From an uncultured Bacteroidota bacterium (GTDB lineage: Bacteria; Bacteroidota; Bacteroidia; NS11-12g; UBA9320), in assembly GCA_937124965.1 (NCBI GenBank), contig CAKZLB010000013.1, positions 235,154-299,153 of the forward strand: a stretch of 64,000 bases of DNA. Reading direction: 5' to 3'. The position numbers and the translations under genes are program-made. The stretch's first letter is position 1, and every line of letters begins with the position of its first letter. Shown one piece after another: positions 1 to 9,576 of the stretch. The notes beneath the pieces are model-generated. The model had not been told where the DNA came from. It was given only the letters and a program-made list of their open reading frames with translations, and did not search any database.

Positions 1-26
1 AACGTATAAATCTGTAGAGTTCGATT

Positions 27-2042
27 ATGAGTAAATTAGATTCAAAAATTCCTGGCGGTCCTATTAAAGACAAATGGACAACCTATAAAGACAAAATTAA
101 TTTAGTCAATCCTGCTAACAAACGACACATTGATGTGATCGTGGTAGGTACTGGTCTGGCAGGTGGTTCTGCTTCTGCAACTTTAGCGGAGTTGGGCTAT
201 AACGTAAAAGCGTTTTGTTACCAAGATTCCCCAAGGCGTGCACATTCAATTGCAGCTCAAGGTGGTATCAATGCAGCTAAAAACTACCAAGGTGATGGTG
301 ACTCAAATTATCGATTGTTTTATGACACAGTAAAAGGTGGGGATTATCGTTCGCGAGAAGCTAATGTTCATAGACTTGCTGAAGTTTCTGGAAATATCAT
401 AGATCAATGTGTTGCTCAAGGTGTACCTTTTGCAAGAGAATACGGTGGTCTTCTGGACAATAGATCGTTTGGAGGTGTTTTGGTGTCTCGTACGTTTTAT
501 GCAAAAGGACAAACTGGACAGCAGTTATTGTTAGGTGCATATTCAGCAATGAACCGTCAAATTGCTCGTGGTAAAATTGAAATGTTCAATCGTCATGAAA
601 TGCTGGATGTGGTAATCGTTGACGGTAAAGCAAGAGGTATTATTGCTCGAAATCTGGTAACAGGAGAAATAGAAAGACATTCTGCACACGCCGTGGTTAT
701 CGCTTCTGGAGGATATGGAAACGTTTATTTCCTTTCTACGAACGCAATGGGCTCGAACGTAACTGCAGCATGGAAAGCGCATAAAAGGGGAGCCTTTTTT
801 GCAAACCCATGTTATACTCAGATACACCCAACGTGCATTCCTCGCTCTGGTGACTATCAATCAAAATTGACTCTTATGTCTGAGTCGTTAAGAAATGATG
901 GACGAATTTGGGTGCCCAAGAAAAAAGAAGATGTTGAAGCGATACGATCAGGAAAACTTAAACCTACAGATTTAAAAGAGGAAGATCGTGATTATTATTT
1001 GGAAAGACGTTATCCTGCATTTGGAAACTTAGTTCCACGTGATGTTGCTTCTAGAGCTGCTAAAGAAAGATGCGATGCTGGGTTTGGTGTTAATAAAACT
1101 GGTGAGGCAGTTTACCTTGACTTCCAATCAGCCATCGAACGATATGGTGCTGAACAAGCAAAAATTCAAAACATTGAAAACGCTAGTCATGCCAAAATAG
1201 TTGAACTAGGAGAGAAAGTTGTTGAAGCGAAATATGGTAACTTGTTTCAGATGTATGAGAAAATTGTTGACGAAAATCCATACAAAACTCCAATGATGAT
1301 TTACCCTGCGACTCACTACACAATGGGTGGAGTTTGGGTTGACTACAACTTAATGACCACAATTCCAGGTTGTTATGCAATTGGCGAAGCTAATTTTTCA
1401 GATCATGGTGCGAATAGGCTTGGTGCTTCAGCGTTGATGCAGGGCTTGGCGGATGGTTACTTCGTTTTACCATATACCATTGGACATTATCTTGCAGATG
1501 ATATTCGAACAGGTAAAATTTCGACAGACTCTCCAGAGTTTGAAGAAGCTGAGAAGAATGTTACGGACAGAATTAATCAATTGGTTAACAATAACGGAAC
1601 AAAATCAGTCGATTATTTTCATAAGCGTTTAGGTAAAGTAATGTGGGATAAAGTTGGTATGTCACGAAACGAAACAGGCCTAAAAGAAGCTATTGAAGAA
1701 ATTAGGTCCATACGAGATGAATTTTGGAAAGATGTGAGAGTTCCAGGTGCTGCTGATGGTATGAATACCGAATTAGAAAAAGCTGGTCGAGTTGCTGACT
1801 TTTTGGAACTAGGTGAATTATTTGCCAAAGATGCGTTGAACAGAAATGAATCGTGTGGTGGTCATTTCCGTGAAGAGTCTGTTGAACTAGATGGTGAGCA
1901 AAAAGGGGAAGCGAAACGAGACGATGTCAATTATGCATACGTTGCCGCTTGGGAATATACGGGTGATCCAAAAGACGCTGTACTTCACAAGGAGCAATTA
2001 GAGTTCAATGACATTGAATTAAAACAACGTTCGTACAAATAA
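27..2042 (+). CDS. sdhA: Succinate dehydrogenase/fumarate reductase flavoprotein subunit
   Basis: This is the catalytic FAD subunit of succinate dehydrogenase (complex II), which oxidises succinate to fumarate at the inner membrane and feeds electrons through SdhB to menaquinone. The N-terminal dinucleotide-binding motif GTGLAGG is at residues 41-47. H73, in HSIAAQGG, is the expected covalent FAD attachment histidine. The substrate-site stretch [10 protein letters not shown] and the C-terminal [10 protein letters not shown] and [10 protein letters not shown] motifs are all present. At 671 residues it has the length of the Bacteroidetes type (SdhCAB order). The cytochrome b subunit SdhC should lie just left of the window, which begins only 26 bases before the ATG. 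sdhB follows after 91 bases. Confidence 0.97.
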   Translation: MSKLDSKIPGGPIKDKWTTYKDKINLVNPANKRHIDVIVVGTGLAGGSASATLAELGYNVKAFCYQDSPRRAHSIAAQGGINAAKNYQGDGDSNYRLFYDTVKGGDYRSREANVHRLAEVSGNIIDQCVAQGVPFAREYGGLLDNRSFGGVLVSRTFYAKGQTGQQLLLGAYSAMNRQIARGKIEMFNRHEMLDVVIVDGKARGIIARNLVTGEIERHSAHAVVIASGGYGNVYFLSTNAMGSNVTAAWKAHKRGAFFANPCYTQIHPTCIPRSGDYQSKLTLMSESLRNDGRIWVPKKKEDVEAIRSGKLKPTDLKEEDRDYYLERRYPAFGNLVPRDVASRAAKERCDAGFGVNKTGEAVYLDFQSAIERYGAEQAKIQNIENASHAKIVELGEKVVEAKYGNLFQMYEKIVDENPYKTPMMIYPATHYTMGGVWVDYNLMTTIPGCYAIGEANFSDHGANRLGASALMQGLADGYFVLPYTIGHYLADDIRTGKISTDSPEFEEAEKNVTDRINQLVNNNGTKSVDYFHKRLGKVMWDKVGMSRNETGLKEAIEEIRSIRDEFWKDVRVPGAADGMNTELEKAGRVADFLELGELFAKDALNRNESCGGHFREESVELDGEQKGEAKRDDVNYAYVAAWEYTGDPKDAVLHKEQLEFNDIELKQRSYK

Positions 2043-2133
2043 TAAATTAACAAGTAGAAGATTAAACTGAGTTACTTAAAAGCATAAATTATTTATGTAA
2101 ACAAAAGGGCCAGTTAAATAAAATAAAGACAAT

Positions 2134-2883
2134 ATGAATTTAACACTGAAAATCTGGAGACAAAAGGATTCGAACGACACAGGAAAAATGGTGTCTTATA
2201 ATGTGACGGACATTTCTGATCACATGTCTTTTCTGGAGATGCTTGATGTTTTAAATGAGCAATTAGTTAATTCAGGGGATGCTCCAGTAGCGTTCGACCA
2301 TGATTGTCGCGAAGGTATTTGTGGTATGTGTTCTCTTCAAATTAATGGAGAGGCTCACGGCCCAGACCGAGGCGTAACTACATGCCAGTTACATATGCGA
2401 ATGTTTAAGGATGGTGATACAATTACGATTGAGCCTTTCCGTGCAAAAGCATTCCCAGTTATTAAAGATTTAGTTGTTGATCGATCTGCATTTGATAGAA
2501 TCCAACAAGCTGGAGGTTATATTTCAGTAAACACTTCTGGAAATACACAAGACGCAAACTCTATCCCTATTCCAAAGGCAGACGCGGACGAAGCGATGGA
2601 TGCAGCGACGTGTATTGGGTGTGGTGCATGCGTCGCAACCTGTAAAAATGCCTCTGCAATGTTGTTTGTTGGAGCAAAGGTTTCTCAATATGCATTGCTC
2701 CCTCAAGGTCGTGTTGAAGCTAAAGAGCGCGTTATGAATATGGTAAATCAAATGGACAAGGAAGGTTTTGGAAATTGTACCAATACTGGAGCCTGCGAAG
2801 TTGAGTGCCCTAAAGGTATTTCGTTAACAACGATTGCTCGAATGAATCGCGAGTATTTGTCTGCTTCTGTAACTAAAGACTAA
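2134..2883 (+). CDS. sdhB: Succinate dehydrogenase/fumarate reductase iron-sulfur subunit
   Basis: This subunit carries electrons from the SdhA flavin to quinone through three iron-sulfur clusters. The N-terminal ferredoxin-like domain has the [2Fe-2S] ligands C58, C63, C66 and C84 (CREGICGMC). The C-terminal domain has [11 protein letters not shown] (C160, C163, C166, C170) and [14 protein letters not shown] (C215, C221, C225) for the remaining two clusters. At 249 residues it is typical for the family. It lies downstream of sdhA in the same operon. The ribE start codon comes one base after the sdhB stop, so riboflavin synthase is probably co-transcribed with the flavoenzyme that uses its product. 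Confidence 0.97.
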   Translation: MNLTLKIWRQKDSNDTGKMVSYNVTDISDHMSFLEMLDVLNEQLVNSGDAPVAFDHDCREGICGMCSLQINGEAHGPDRGVTTCQLHMRMFKDGDTITIEPFRAKAFPVIKDLVVDRSAFDRIQQAGGYISVNTSGNTQDANSIPIPKADADEAMDAATCIGCGACVATCKNASAMLFVGAKVSQYALLPQGRVEAKERVMNMVNQMDKEGFGNCTNTGACEVECPKGISLTTIARMNREYLSASVTKD

Positions 2884-2884
2884 T

Positions 2885-3472
2885 ATGTTCACAGGCATCA
2901 TTGAAGCCATTGGGATTGTACAGTCTATTGCGCAAGATAACGCGAACATGGATATTACGATTGCTTCCCCTATTTCAAATGAGTTAAAAATAGATCAAAG
3001 CATTGCGCATAATGGTGTTTGTCTGACTGTAACTCAATGCGACGATAAATCACATACAGTAACTGCAATTCAAGAAACCCTCAACAAAAGCAATCTTGGA
3101 GATTGGACAGAAGGCTCTGTAATTAACCTTGAGAGATGCCTTAAAATAGGCGACAGACTTGATGGTCATATGGTACAAGGTCATGTTGACACAACAGCCA
3201 AGTGCATCAAAAAAGAAGATCAAAACGGGAGTTGGATATTTACGTTTAAATACGACGTTAAACCAGGTTTTGTCACTGTAGAAAAAGGATCTATTACCAT
3301 AAACGGGACGAGTTTGACAGTCTTTAACTCGAAAGAAGATGAATTTTCAGTTGCTATAATTCCGTATACCTACGAACACACCAATTTCAAGCAAATCGAA
3401 ACTGGAACGAAGGTTAATTTAGAATTTGATATTCTCGGTAAGTACATTGCAAAGTTGATTACAAACAACTAA
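2885..3472 (+). CDS. ribE: Riboflavin synthase, alpha subunit
   Basis: Riboflavin synthase converts two molecules of 6,7-dimethyl-8-ribityllumazine into riboflavin plus a pyrimidine that is recycled. The protein shows the family's internal duplication: the first lumazine-binding repeat begins with MFTGIIEAIG and contains GVCLTV, and the second begins near MVQGHVDTTA and contains GTSLTV. At 195 residues it is the usual length. It starts one base after sdhB and ends just before a strong stem-loop, so it is the last gene of the sdh transcript. No FMN riboswitch is visible upstream, which fits read-through expression from the sdh promoter. Confidence 0.95.
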   Translation: MFTGIIEAIGIVQSIAQDNANMDITIASPISNELKIDQSIAHNGVCLTVTQCDDKSHTVTAIQETLNKSNLGDWTEGSVINLERCLKIGDRLDGHMVQGHVDTTAKCIKKEDQNGSWIFTFKYDVKPGFVTVEKGSITINGTSLTVFNSKEDEFSVAIIPYTYEHTNFKQIETGTKVNLEFDILGKYIAKLITNN

Positions 3473-3483
3473 ATCGCAAGGAT

Positions 3484-3515
3484 AAAAAAAGCCTCAATCA
3501 ATAAAGTCGAGGCTT
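3484..3515 (-). terminator. Intrinsic terminator between convergent genes
   Basis: A perfect 7-bp stem (AAGCCTC at 3489-3495 paired with GAGGCTT at 3509-3515) has a 13-base loop. On the minus strand the stem runs into a run of seven T, the classic rho-independent form, so it mainly ends the SnoaL-like gene on the minus strand. On the plus strand it is followed only by a weak A/T stretch, but it may also help end the sdhA-sdhB-ribE message. Confidence 0.8.
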
Positions 3516-3536
3516 GATAAAAATGTTTTACGTATT

Positions 3537-3920
3537 CTAAGCTGAGGCCTCACCAGACTGAACTTCATAAAAAAATTGTTCCTTCACAATTTTTCCATTT
3601 TTTACTTCATAAACACAAAGTTCATCTAGTTTTTCTCGTCCGTACTCCTTGAATGTCACGTCATTTGTCATTCTGCAGGTAAAATAATTTCCAGCAATAA
3701 TTGGGTCTGAAACTGATGATCCATGTATTTCTTGGACCATTTCTCCCCACTTTTTCCCTTTCTCTTCAAGTTCCTTCATACCCGTTGCCAACTCCCACAT
3801 TGCACCAGCAGGTTCTTGACTTACGATTGATTCATGATCATACAACTCCTCATAGCATTGACTAAAGTTACCAGTTCTGCAATACTCAACTAGCTTGTTT
3901 GCGATTTCATTAATTTCCAT
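3537..3920 (-). CDS. SnoaL-like (NTF2-fold) domain protein
   Basis: This is a small cytoplasmic protein of the SnoaL/NTF2-like alpha+beta cone fold, a scaffold used by many unrelated enzymes and binding proteins, so its substrate cannot be named. The start was placed at the ATG opening MEINEIANKL, giving 127 residues. The longer reading begins in a cysteine- and tryptophan-rich stretch that does not look like a protein N-terminus. The C-terminal strands (NYFTCRMTNDVTF, LCVYEVKNGKIVKEQFFYE) are typical of the family. It stands alone between the shared terminator and a separate minus-strand pair. Confidence 0.8.
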   Translation of the reverse strand: MEINEIANKLVEYCRTGNFSQCYEELYDHESIVSQEPAGAMWELATGMKELEEKGKKWGEMVQEIHGSSVSDPIIAGNYFTCRMTNDVTFKEYGREKLDELCVYEVKNGKIVKEQFFYEVQSGEASA

Positions 3921-4033
3921 TTTCAATAATTTTATTGGTAAATATATAGTGCAATAACGATGGCAATCGCTTTTAAACCACCATGTGAATAATTTCACAT
4001 AACGTTAACAATCTTTACACAAAAACCTAACTC

Positions 4034-4450
4034 TTAAATAGTCGCGATAACTTTCAACTCAATACCAATTGGCGTTGGGAGACAGTTAATCTCTAACGTT
4101 GTTCTGCATGGTTGGTTATCTTTAAAGTACTCTGCATATAATCGATTATAGGTTTTAAAATCATCCTTCATGTTTGTTAGAAAAACTGTGACATCTACAA
4201 TATTATCCCAGCTACTTCCAGAGTCTTCAAGAATATAACGAATGTTTTTAAACACTGAGTGACACTGAGCTTCTATGTCATAGCTCAAGATATTTCCATC
4301 CGCATCCAGTTCAACACCTGGAATTTTCTTGGTACCACGCTCACGAGGCCCCACCCCACTTAAAAACAGCAAATTACCAACCTTACGGGCATGAGGATAC
4401 GCTCCTACTGGTTCAGGAGCTTTCCCTGAATCAAATTTTTGACTACTCAT
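4034..4450 (-). CDS. RidA-family protein, possible 2-aminomuconate deaminase
   Basis: This is a member of the RidA (YjgF/YER057c) family, small trimeric enzymes that hydrolyse enamines and imines. It has the conserved C-terminal arginine (PCRTTLEI) and glutamate (GIELKVIATI) that form the active site. At 138 residues, with the extended segment PRERGTKKIPGVELDADGN, it resembles the 2-aminomuconate deaminase branch more than generic RidA. Tryptophan 2,3-dioxygenase is encoded in this window, so a role in kynurenine/2-aminomuconate breakdown is plausible but remains an inference. Its start overlaps the end of the upstream WD40 gene by 8 bases, suggesting translational coupling. Confidence 0.85.
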   Translation of the reverse strand: MSSQKFDSGKAPEPVGAYPHARKVGNLLFLSGVGPRERGTKKIPGVELDADGNILSYDIEAQCHSVFKNIRYILEDSGSSWDNIVDVTVFLTNMKDDFKTYNRLYAEYFKDNQPCRTTLEINCLPTPIGIELKVIATI

Positions 4451-5630
4451 CTTCTATTGTTATTTGAATTTCTTCTGTATCGATAATCACCTCACCTTTT
4501 AATTCAGGTTTTGGTGTTTCTGTTATTTCAGGTTTTGCGTTGTTTGGGGTCTTCTCTTTTGTGTCTGATGTGTTTTCCGCAATCGTTTTAGCAATGATTC
4601 GCTGCTTGTTTATTCGACTTAGCTGCTTCGCTAACAATGAATTATCATAATCATAAACCAACCCAGTTTGCCATACCGATAAACCATAGGTTGGTACTTT
4701 CCCGATGGAATCGACCTGATACGCTGAAAACACATACCGCATATCATGGGAGATTTGTACTTGTCTAACCTTCCCATTTGCTTCATTGTACGTTTTATAC
4801 TCTTCGCCAGTCTCGATATCCCAGACCTTTGTAGAACCATCGCTACTGCCTGAAATGACGTATTTCCCATCATTACTTATGGTCACAGAATTGATTTTCC
4901 AACTATGCCCTTTTAGAATATGCTTTTGTTTTCCACTAATGACATCCCAAATAATTACAGTTTTATCACTACTACCAGTAACCAAATACTGCCCATTACT
5001 GGCTACTGCATTAACCGCATCTTGATGGCCTTTATATTGTTTAATAACACGCCCATTGATGTCATACAGCTTTACGACAGGAGATTCATCTGCACAAAAA
5101 ATATAGGTTCTACCCTTTAGGGAAATACTGTTTACAGGAAGCTTGTTGTCAATTACCCATTTAGAGTTACTTCGTTGGTTATGAATTACAATTCTACCAT
5201 CATCTCCTGCCGAATAAATCATGTTACCTTCTGGACTTACAGCTATAGAATTAATCCCAGCAGAATGTACTCCAGTGTACTCTTTATCTAATTCAAATCG
5301 ATCTTTGTCTAACTTATTCCAAACCATTAATTTGAAATCATTCCCACCAGTTATTAGGACTTCTCCATCACCGCTAAAGCACAATGCAGACACAGCAGCA
5401 CGATGACCTGTTAATAATTGAAAAAATGGAAACGTAGTATCACCTTTGAATACTTGAACGGTGTTATCCCAAGAACCAGTTGCAATGAATTTTCCATTAC
5501 CAGAAACCGCTACTGATTCAACGTCATCAGAATGATTACCAAGTGTCGAAGACTCTTGCGCTCGACAAACGTCTGTGAATAATAAGATTGATAGAAAAAA
5601 AGTAAAAATAAATGCAACGCCTTTCTGCAT
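4443..5630 (-). CDS. Secreted WD40-repeat beta-propeller protein
   Basis: A 395-residue protein begins with a signal peptide (MQKGVAFIFTFFLSILLF, cleavage near CRAQ) followed by WD40 repeats that should close into a beta-propeller. Clear blades include LTGHRAAVSALCFSGDGE, GHQDAVNAVASNG, and GHSWKINSVTISNDGKYV with SSDGSTKVWD. The C-terminal 70 or so residues are charged, proline-rich and probably disordered. WD40 propellers act as interaction platforms, so no catalytic role is implied. The gene has its own promoter-like element 5 bases upstream and is followed by the overlapping RidA-family gene. The functional link between the two is unknown. Confidence 0.85.
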   Translation of the reverse strand: MQKGVAFIFTFFLSILLFTDVCRAQESSTLGNHSDDVESVAVSGNGKFIATGSWDNTVQVFKGDTTFPFFQLLTGHRAAVSALCFSGDGEVLITGGNDFKLMVWNKLDKDRFELDKEYTGVHSAGINSIAVSPEGNMIYSAGDDGRIVIHNQRSNSKWVIDNKLPVNSISLKGRTYIFCADESPVVKLYDINGRVIKQYKGHQDAVNAVASNGQYLVTGSSDKTVIIWDVISGKQKHILKGHSWKINSVTISNDGKYVISGSSDGSTKVWDIETGEEYKTYNEANGKVRQVQISHDMRYVFSAYQVDSIGKVPTYGLSVWQTGLVYDYDNSLLAKQLSRINKQRIIAKTIAENTSDTKEKTPNNAKPEITETPKPELKGEVIIDTEEIQITIEDE

Positions 5631-5635
5631 AACTT

Positions 5636-5643
5636 CAAATATA
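5636..5643 (-). promoter_or_regulatory. Bacteroidetes -7 promoter element (WD40 gene)
   Basis: On the minus strand the sequence reads TATATTTG, matching the Bacteroidetes -7 consensus TAnnTTTG. It ends 5 bases before the WD40 start codon, so the leader would be absent or only a few bases long. Confidence 0.6.
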
Positions 5644-5741
5644 CCTAAGTGAAAATCAATACTCTAATATCCGCCTAGGTAAACACAACGTATTATAAAC
5701 ACGAATTTGTATACAAGCATTCTATATTGGGCATTTAACAC

Positions 5742-5759
5742 AAACTTCTAGAGAAGTTT
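5742..5759. terminator. Perfect 7-bp stem-loop, possible weak terminator
   Basis: AAACTTC and GAAGTTT flank the 4-base loop TAGA. The hairpin lies just past the end of the minus-strand ABC permease gene. No clear T-run follows it, so it may stabilise or end the message only weakly. Confidence 0.35.
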
Positions 5760-5779
5760 CTCTCAACCAAGAGACATTT

Positions 5780-7120
5780 TTACCCTTTGTAAAACAACCA
5801 CTTAAACAACTCTTTATACGTTGCCTTTTTGCCATACATTAATATTCCAGTTCGATATATTTTACCTGCCATCCAAATGGTAAAACAGAAACTTCCAATT
5901 AATAACCCGACGGACAATAACACTTCCCACCACTGCGTTTCTAAATTTAAAAATGGTGCTCTTACCATCATTACGATTGGGCTTGTGAGAGGAATAATAC
6001 TTAACCAAAAACTAAGCGTACCATTCGGATCTCGAAGCACTACACTGGTAGACAAGGCTATTGAAAAAACTAATGGTAGAGTAATCGGAAGCATAAACTG
6101 CTGTGTATCTGTTTCAGCATCAACAGCTGCACCAACGGCCGCAAATAATGCCGAGTACATTAAATATCCTCCCAAAAAGTACACAATAAAAGACGTCATG
6201 ATAAATGGAATGTTAAGAGACATAAAGCCCGAAATGATGTTTCCAATCATATCGTTCATTCCAAACTGAGCCATTTGTTCGGCTGATAGTGATCCAACTT
6301 GAGCTGCATCAGCAATATCTCCAACTTGACTACCAAAAACTGCAAACGAAATTACAGACATAAGTATCCCTGAAAATATAATCCATATGAGAATTTGTGT
6401 TAATCCAACCATAGCCAAACCAAACACCTTTCCCATCATTAACTCAAAGGGTTTAACACTTGAAACGATAACTTCTACAATTCGATTCGTTTTCTCCTCA
6501 ATTACCCCTTTCATGACTTGAACTCCATACAAAAAGATAAAGAAGTAAATCACAAACGAAGCTCCCATACCAATAACCGTGTTGAGCTCAGTGCTGCTAG
6601 ACTTTGCTTCTCCTTCTTCCGATAAAGTTAACGCCTTCAACGAAACATGTGTTTTTAAGCTGTCCATTGCAGATTCTGAAACTCCCAACTGAACCATCTT
6701 TTGATCTTCTACCGCTTTTTCAATACGGTTATTAATCCGCTCCTTTGTTTCTACCGAAAGTGAGTTTTCTGATTCGTATACAACACCTCGAGTATTGTAC
6801 AGTCCAAATGTATCGGGAATATATATTCTTCCGGAATACACACTTTCAGACAATGAATCGTTTGAACGGTGTTCCCAGTCTGTGGTGTAGCTAAATTCAA
6901 GTCTGTCATCGCTAAACAACTTACCCTCAACTAAATGAGACTCATCGTACACCAAGATTTTATCCGTCTCTTGGCCAATGCTGTCATTCACTGCTAGAAA
7001 TATGATAATTCCATAAAATAGGGCAATAAGCAACGGTGCTAAAATTGTCATTATTAAAAACGACTTCTTACGAACACGAGTGATGTACTCTCTCCAGGTG
7101 ATTAATCCAATTTTACCCAT
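5780..7120 (-). CDS. ABC-2 type exporter permease (NatB-like)
   Basis: This 446-residue integral membrane subunit belongs to an ABC-2 exporter of the NatB/Na+-efflux type. The N-terminus has one membrane segment (residues 20-45), then an extracytoplasmic domain of about 130 residues, then five or six membrane segments from about residue 180, including the conserved block GVIEEKTNRIVEVIVSSVKP after the second segment. That block is characteristic of NatB/YhaP-type permeases. It overlaps the upstream ATPase gene by 8 bases, so the two subunits are made together. The cargo is unknown; sodium is the family's textbook substrate, but the assignment is not reliable across Bacteroidetes. Confidence 0.88.
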   Translation of the reverse strand: MGKIGLITWREYITRVRKKSFLIMTILAPLLIALFYGIIIFLAVNDSIGQETDKILVYDESHLVEGKLFSDDRLEFSYTTDWEHRSNDSLSESVYSGRIYIPDTFGLYNTRGVVYESENSLSVETKERINNRIEKAVEDQKMVQLGVSESAMDSLKTHVSLKALTLSEEGEAKSSSTELNTVIGMGASFVIYFFIFLYGVQVMKGVIEEKTNRIVEVIVSSVKPFELMMGKVFGLAMVGLTQILIWIIFSGILMSVISFAVFGSQVGDIADAAQVGSLSAEQMAQFGMNDMIGNIISGFMSLNIPFIMTSFIVYFLGGYLMYSALFAAVGAAVDAETDTQQFMLPITLPLVFSIALSTSVVLRDPNGTLSFWLSIIPLTSPIVMMVRAPFLNLETQWWEVLLSVGLLIGSFCFTIWMAGKIYRTGILMYGKKATYKELFKWLFYKG

Positions 7121-8030
7121 TTTTTCCCTCCTCTACTTTTTGAATAAATATTTCTTTAATACTTGGCAGTTCCTCACTGAACGAAACAATTTCTACTTGT
7201 TTGTTTAATTCAGATATTAACGCTCGAGATTCCGTCGGATCTATAATAAATACCGACTTGTTTAAGCTTAGACGCTGTTCAAAGTTTGTTGATTTTGGGC
7301 TATATGTTAAATCCCCTAAGTCGCCTCGATATAAAACCTCGTATTCATTTTTCTTGAATGAGTTACGAACATCAACGATACTTCCTTCCAACACTTTTTG
7401 TGATAGGTTAATCATGCCAACATAATCGCAAATTTCTTCAACCGATTCCATACGGTGCGTTGAAAAAATAACGGTCGCTCCATTTTTACGAAGTAACTGA
7501 ATTTCCTTTTTAATTAACTCTGTGTTAACCGGATCGAAACCACTAAACGGCTCGTCTAGAATGATTAATTCTGGCTCGTGCAATACTGTCAAGATAAACT
7601 GGACTTTTTGAGCCATCCCTTTACTCAGTTCCTCAACTTTTTTATACTTCCAGTCATTTAGCCCAAATTTATCAATCCAAAAAAGTGCTCTTTTTTCAGA
7701 CTCCTTTTTGCTTAAATCTTTCAGACGACCGAAGTAAATAATTTGCTCAAGAACTTTCATTTTCTTATACAAACCGCGCTCTTCAGGCAAATACCCAATA
7801 CGCGAAATATGCGATGGATTCAATCTCTCACCATCAAAAATCACCTCACCTGAATCTGCTGCTGTAATTTGATTAATGATTCGAATGAGTGTGGTTTTGC
7901 CTGCGCCATTTGGACCAAGTAAACCATAAATACTGCCTTTGGGAATTGCAAAATTCAAATTCTTGATTGCCAAATGTCCTTCATAACCTTTGGTTACGTT
8001 GTTTACTTCTAAAAAAGTATGTTCATTCAT
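7113..8030 (-). CDS. ABC transporter ATP-binding protein (NatA-like)
   Basis: This is the ATPase partner of the NatB-like permease encoded immediately downstream. Walker A is GPNGAGKT (residues 39-46), the signature is the variant LSKGMAQK, and Walker B is LIILDEPFSG. A switch-region histidine is visible in FSTHRM. The roughly 80-residue C-terminal extension after the nucleotide-binding domain is normal for NatA/CcmA-type ATPases (305 residues in total). LSKGM in place of LSGGQ is common in this subfamily. An imperfect -7-like element (TAATTTTC) sits just before the start. Confidence 0.92.
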   Translation of the reverse strand: MNEHTFLEVNNVTKGYEGHLAIKNLNFAIPKGSIYGLLGPNGAGKTTLIRIINQITAADSGEVIFDGERLNPSHISRIGYLPEERGLYKKMKVLEQIIYFGRLKDLSKKESEKRALFWIDKFGLNDWKYKKVEELSKGMAQKVQFILTVLHEPELIILDEPFSGFDPVNTELIKKEIQLLRKNGATVIFSTHRMESVEEICDYVGMINLSQKVLEGSIVDVRNSFKKNEYEVLYRGDLGDLTYSPKSTNFEQRLSLNKSVFIIDPTESRALISELNKQVEIVSFSEELPSIKEIFIQKVEEGKNG

Positions 8031-8126
8031 CGAGGGAAAATTACACTCAATTATACTCCTTTAATTCATCAATCGATAAAACAGTGTTCAAATTTGTTTA
8101 CTTCCATTAAATCGTTCTGCTTTGTT

Positions 8127-8134
8127 TAATTTTG
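8127..8134 (+). promoter_or_regulatory. Bacteroidetes -7 promoter element (mannosyltransferase-like gene)
   Basis: TAATTTTG matches the TAnnTTTG consensus and ends 17 bases before the chosen ATG at 8152. It also argues against an upstream in-frame start at 8122, which would lie before this element. Confidence 0.55.
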
Positions 8135-8151
8135 GGGGTTATCACAAGGTC

Positions 8152-9414
8152 ATGTCACGAAGTATAGTAATACGATATATCTGTTTATGCATAATGCTTT
8201 TTCTACTGTTTTTGGTTGGTTTACCACGAACGGGTCTAATGTCAGATTTGTGGTTTTGGATGGATTGGTCGGCTTATAGTTTTGAAAACGGATTAGGGAA
8301 TGTATATAATGGTAGCACAGACTATCTACCTCTGTACCATTACGCCCTGTGGTGTTACGGGCATATTCAAGGCAGCAAAGAATCAATCATTGCCAACATA
8401 CACTACCTTAAACTCGTCACAATTATATTTCACTTTGTCAGTGGGTTCTTTCTTTTGAAATGGATAAAAAAAGAATCAGAATCATGGGATAACACCCTTT
8501 ACACTGTCCTTTTCTATTTGTTGAACTTCGCCATTTTATACAATGGTTTTATTTGGGGGCAAGTGGATGCAATTTTAACCTGTCTTGCATTTTTAAGTAT
8601 ATATTTAGCGTATTCAAAAAGAGTTACTTGGTCGTTGGTGTTGTTGATTTTAGCAATTAATTTAAAACTGCAGGCAATCATTTTTGTACCATTAGTTGGG
8701 TTAATTCTGCTCCCACAAATGGTAGAACAATTTTCGACAAAAAGGCTTTTCCGGTGGCTAGTCGTTTCATTGCTAATTCAAGTATTGATTTTAGTGCCAT
8801 TTATTGCGGCAGGGACAGTAGATCAAATGTGGAAGGTTGTAATTCGTTCAATGGGGAAATACCCCGTAGTGTCGATGAATGCTTACAATATGTGGGACTT
8901 TCTATTACCTGGCGACTTAAGGGACGTTCAAGACAGCACAACTTTTCTTTTCATGAGCTTCAAACATTGGGGTATGTTGTTGTTCTTTAGTTTGAGTTTT
9001 GTGGCACTACTCCCATTAGTTAAAAGTGTTTTTCTATCAATTTATAGTAAAGCTAAAATCCATATAAGCAAAGAAGGAGTCTTTTTGCTTGCTGCACTAA
9101 TTCCGTTACTTTTTTTCTTTTTCAATACCCAAATGCACGAACGTTATTCCCATCCGGCTTATTTGTTTTTGGTTGGATATAGCATCATGACGCGTCGCCC
9201 GGGTGTTGCGATACTGGGCTGTTTGGCGTATTTCTTAAACATGGAAGGAGTATTGAAATTTATGCAATTACCGAATTACAAAACCCTGCTTTTTAACCGC
9301 GACTTTGTGGCGAGTTTACATCTGGCAACAATAGGTTGGTTATTTTATTTATTGTTTAAAGAAAGAGATCGGTTGTTTGGAGTAATAAAAGAGGAAAAAG
9401 ATTATCCGATGTAA
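8152..9414 (+). CDS. Multi-pass membrane glycosyltransferase, Gpi18/GT-C-like
   Basis: A 420-residue protein with about ten membrane segments resembles the Gpi18-like mannosyltransferase (COG5542)/GT-C group, which use lipid-linked sugars on the outer side of the membrane. The visible signatures are an acidic loop after the first segment (SDLWFWMDWS), the FIWGQVDAILTCLAF block, and the late motif TQMHERYSHPAYLF, which corresponds to the conserved HER-type motif of this group. The donor and acceptor cannot be deduced. The ATG at 8152 was chosen because the longer reading starts upstream of the promoter element. It is a single-gene unit, with divergent and convergent neighbours. Confidence 0.7.
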   Translation: MSRSIVIRYICLCIMLFLLFLVGLPRTGLMSDLWFWMDWSAYSFENGLGNVYNGSTDYLPLYHYALWCYGHIQGSKESIIANIHYLKLVTIIFHFVSGFFLLKWIKKESESWDNTLYTVLFYLLNFAILYNGFIWGQVDAILTCLAFLSIYLAYSKRVTWSLVLLILAINLKLQAIIFVPLVGLILLPQMVEQFSTKRLFRWLVVSLLIQVLILVPFIAAGTVDQMWKVVIRSMGKYPVVSMNAYNMWDFLLPGDLRDVQDSTTFLFMSFKHWGMLLFFSLSFVALLPLVKSVFLSIYSKAKIHISKEGVFLLAALIPLLFFFFNTQMHERYSHPAYLFLVGYSIMTRRPGVAILGCLAYFLNMEGVLKFMQLPNYKTLLFNRDFVASLHLATIGWLFYLLFKERDRLFGVIKEEKDYPM

Positions 9415-9451
9415 TGAAATAGGTATTGCTATTCGTATTTCTTCGGCCCAG

Positions 9452-9575
9452 ATTCGTTAAGAACGCAGTGTAATCTCTTTGCGAACTTTGCGACTTTGCG
9501 GTTTTCTTTTATGTTCGTTCATTTTTCTACCGCGAGGCCCCAATGACGTAGAGCACTCTCTTTGCCAAAGTTTTG
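9452..9575. repeat. Two degenerate palindromic repeat units (copies 1 and 2)
   Basis: Two adjacent diverged copies (about 9452-9506 and 9528-9575) belong to a 50-60 base imperfect palindrome family. Copy 1 preserves the right arm well (GCGAACTTTGCGACTTTGCG). Copy 2 keeps the left arm start ACCGCGAGGC and a decayed right arm (TCTTTGCCAAAG). They lie between the mannosyltransferase-like gene and the 3' end of the GxxExxY gene. Confidence 0.7.
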
Positions 9576-9576
9576 A

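Noticed and set aside
4443..5630. WD40 protein as a member of the MoxR/bpX system
   Set aside because: It is about 39 kb away, has a signal peptide and pairs with a RidA-family gene, so no link is supported.
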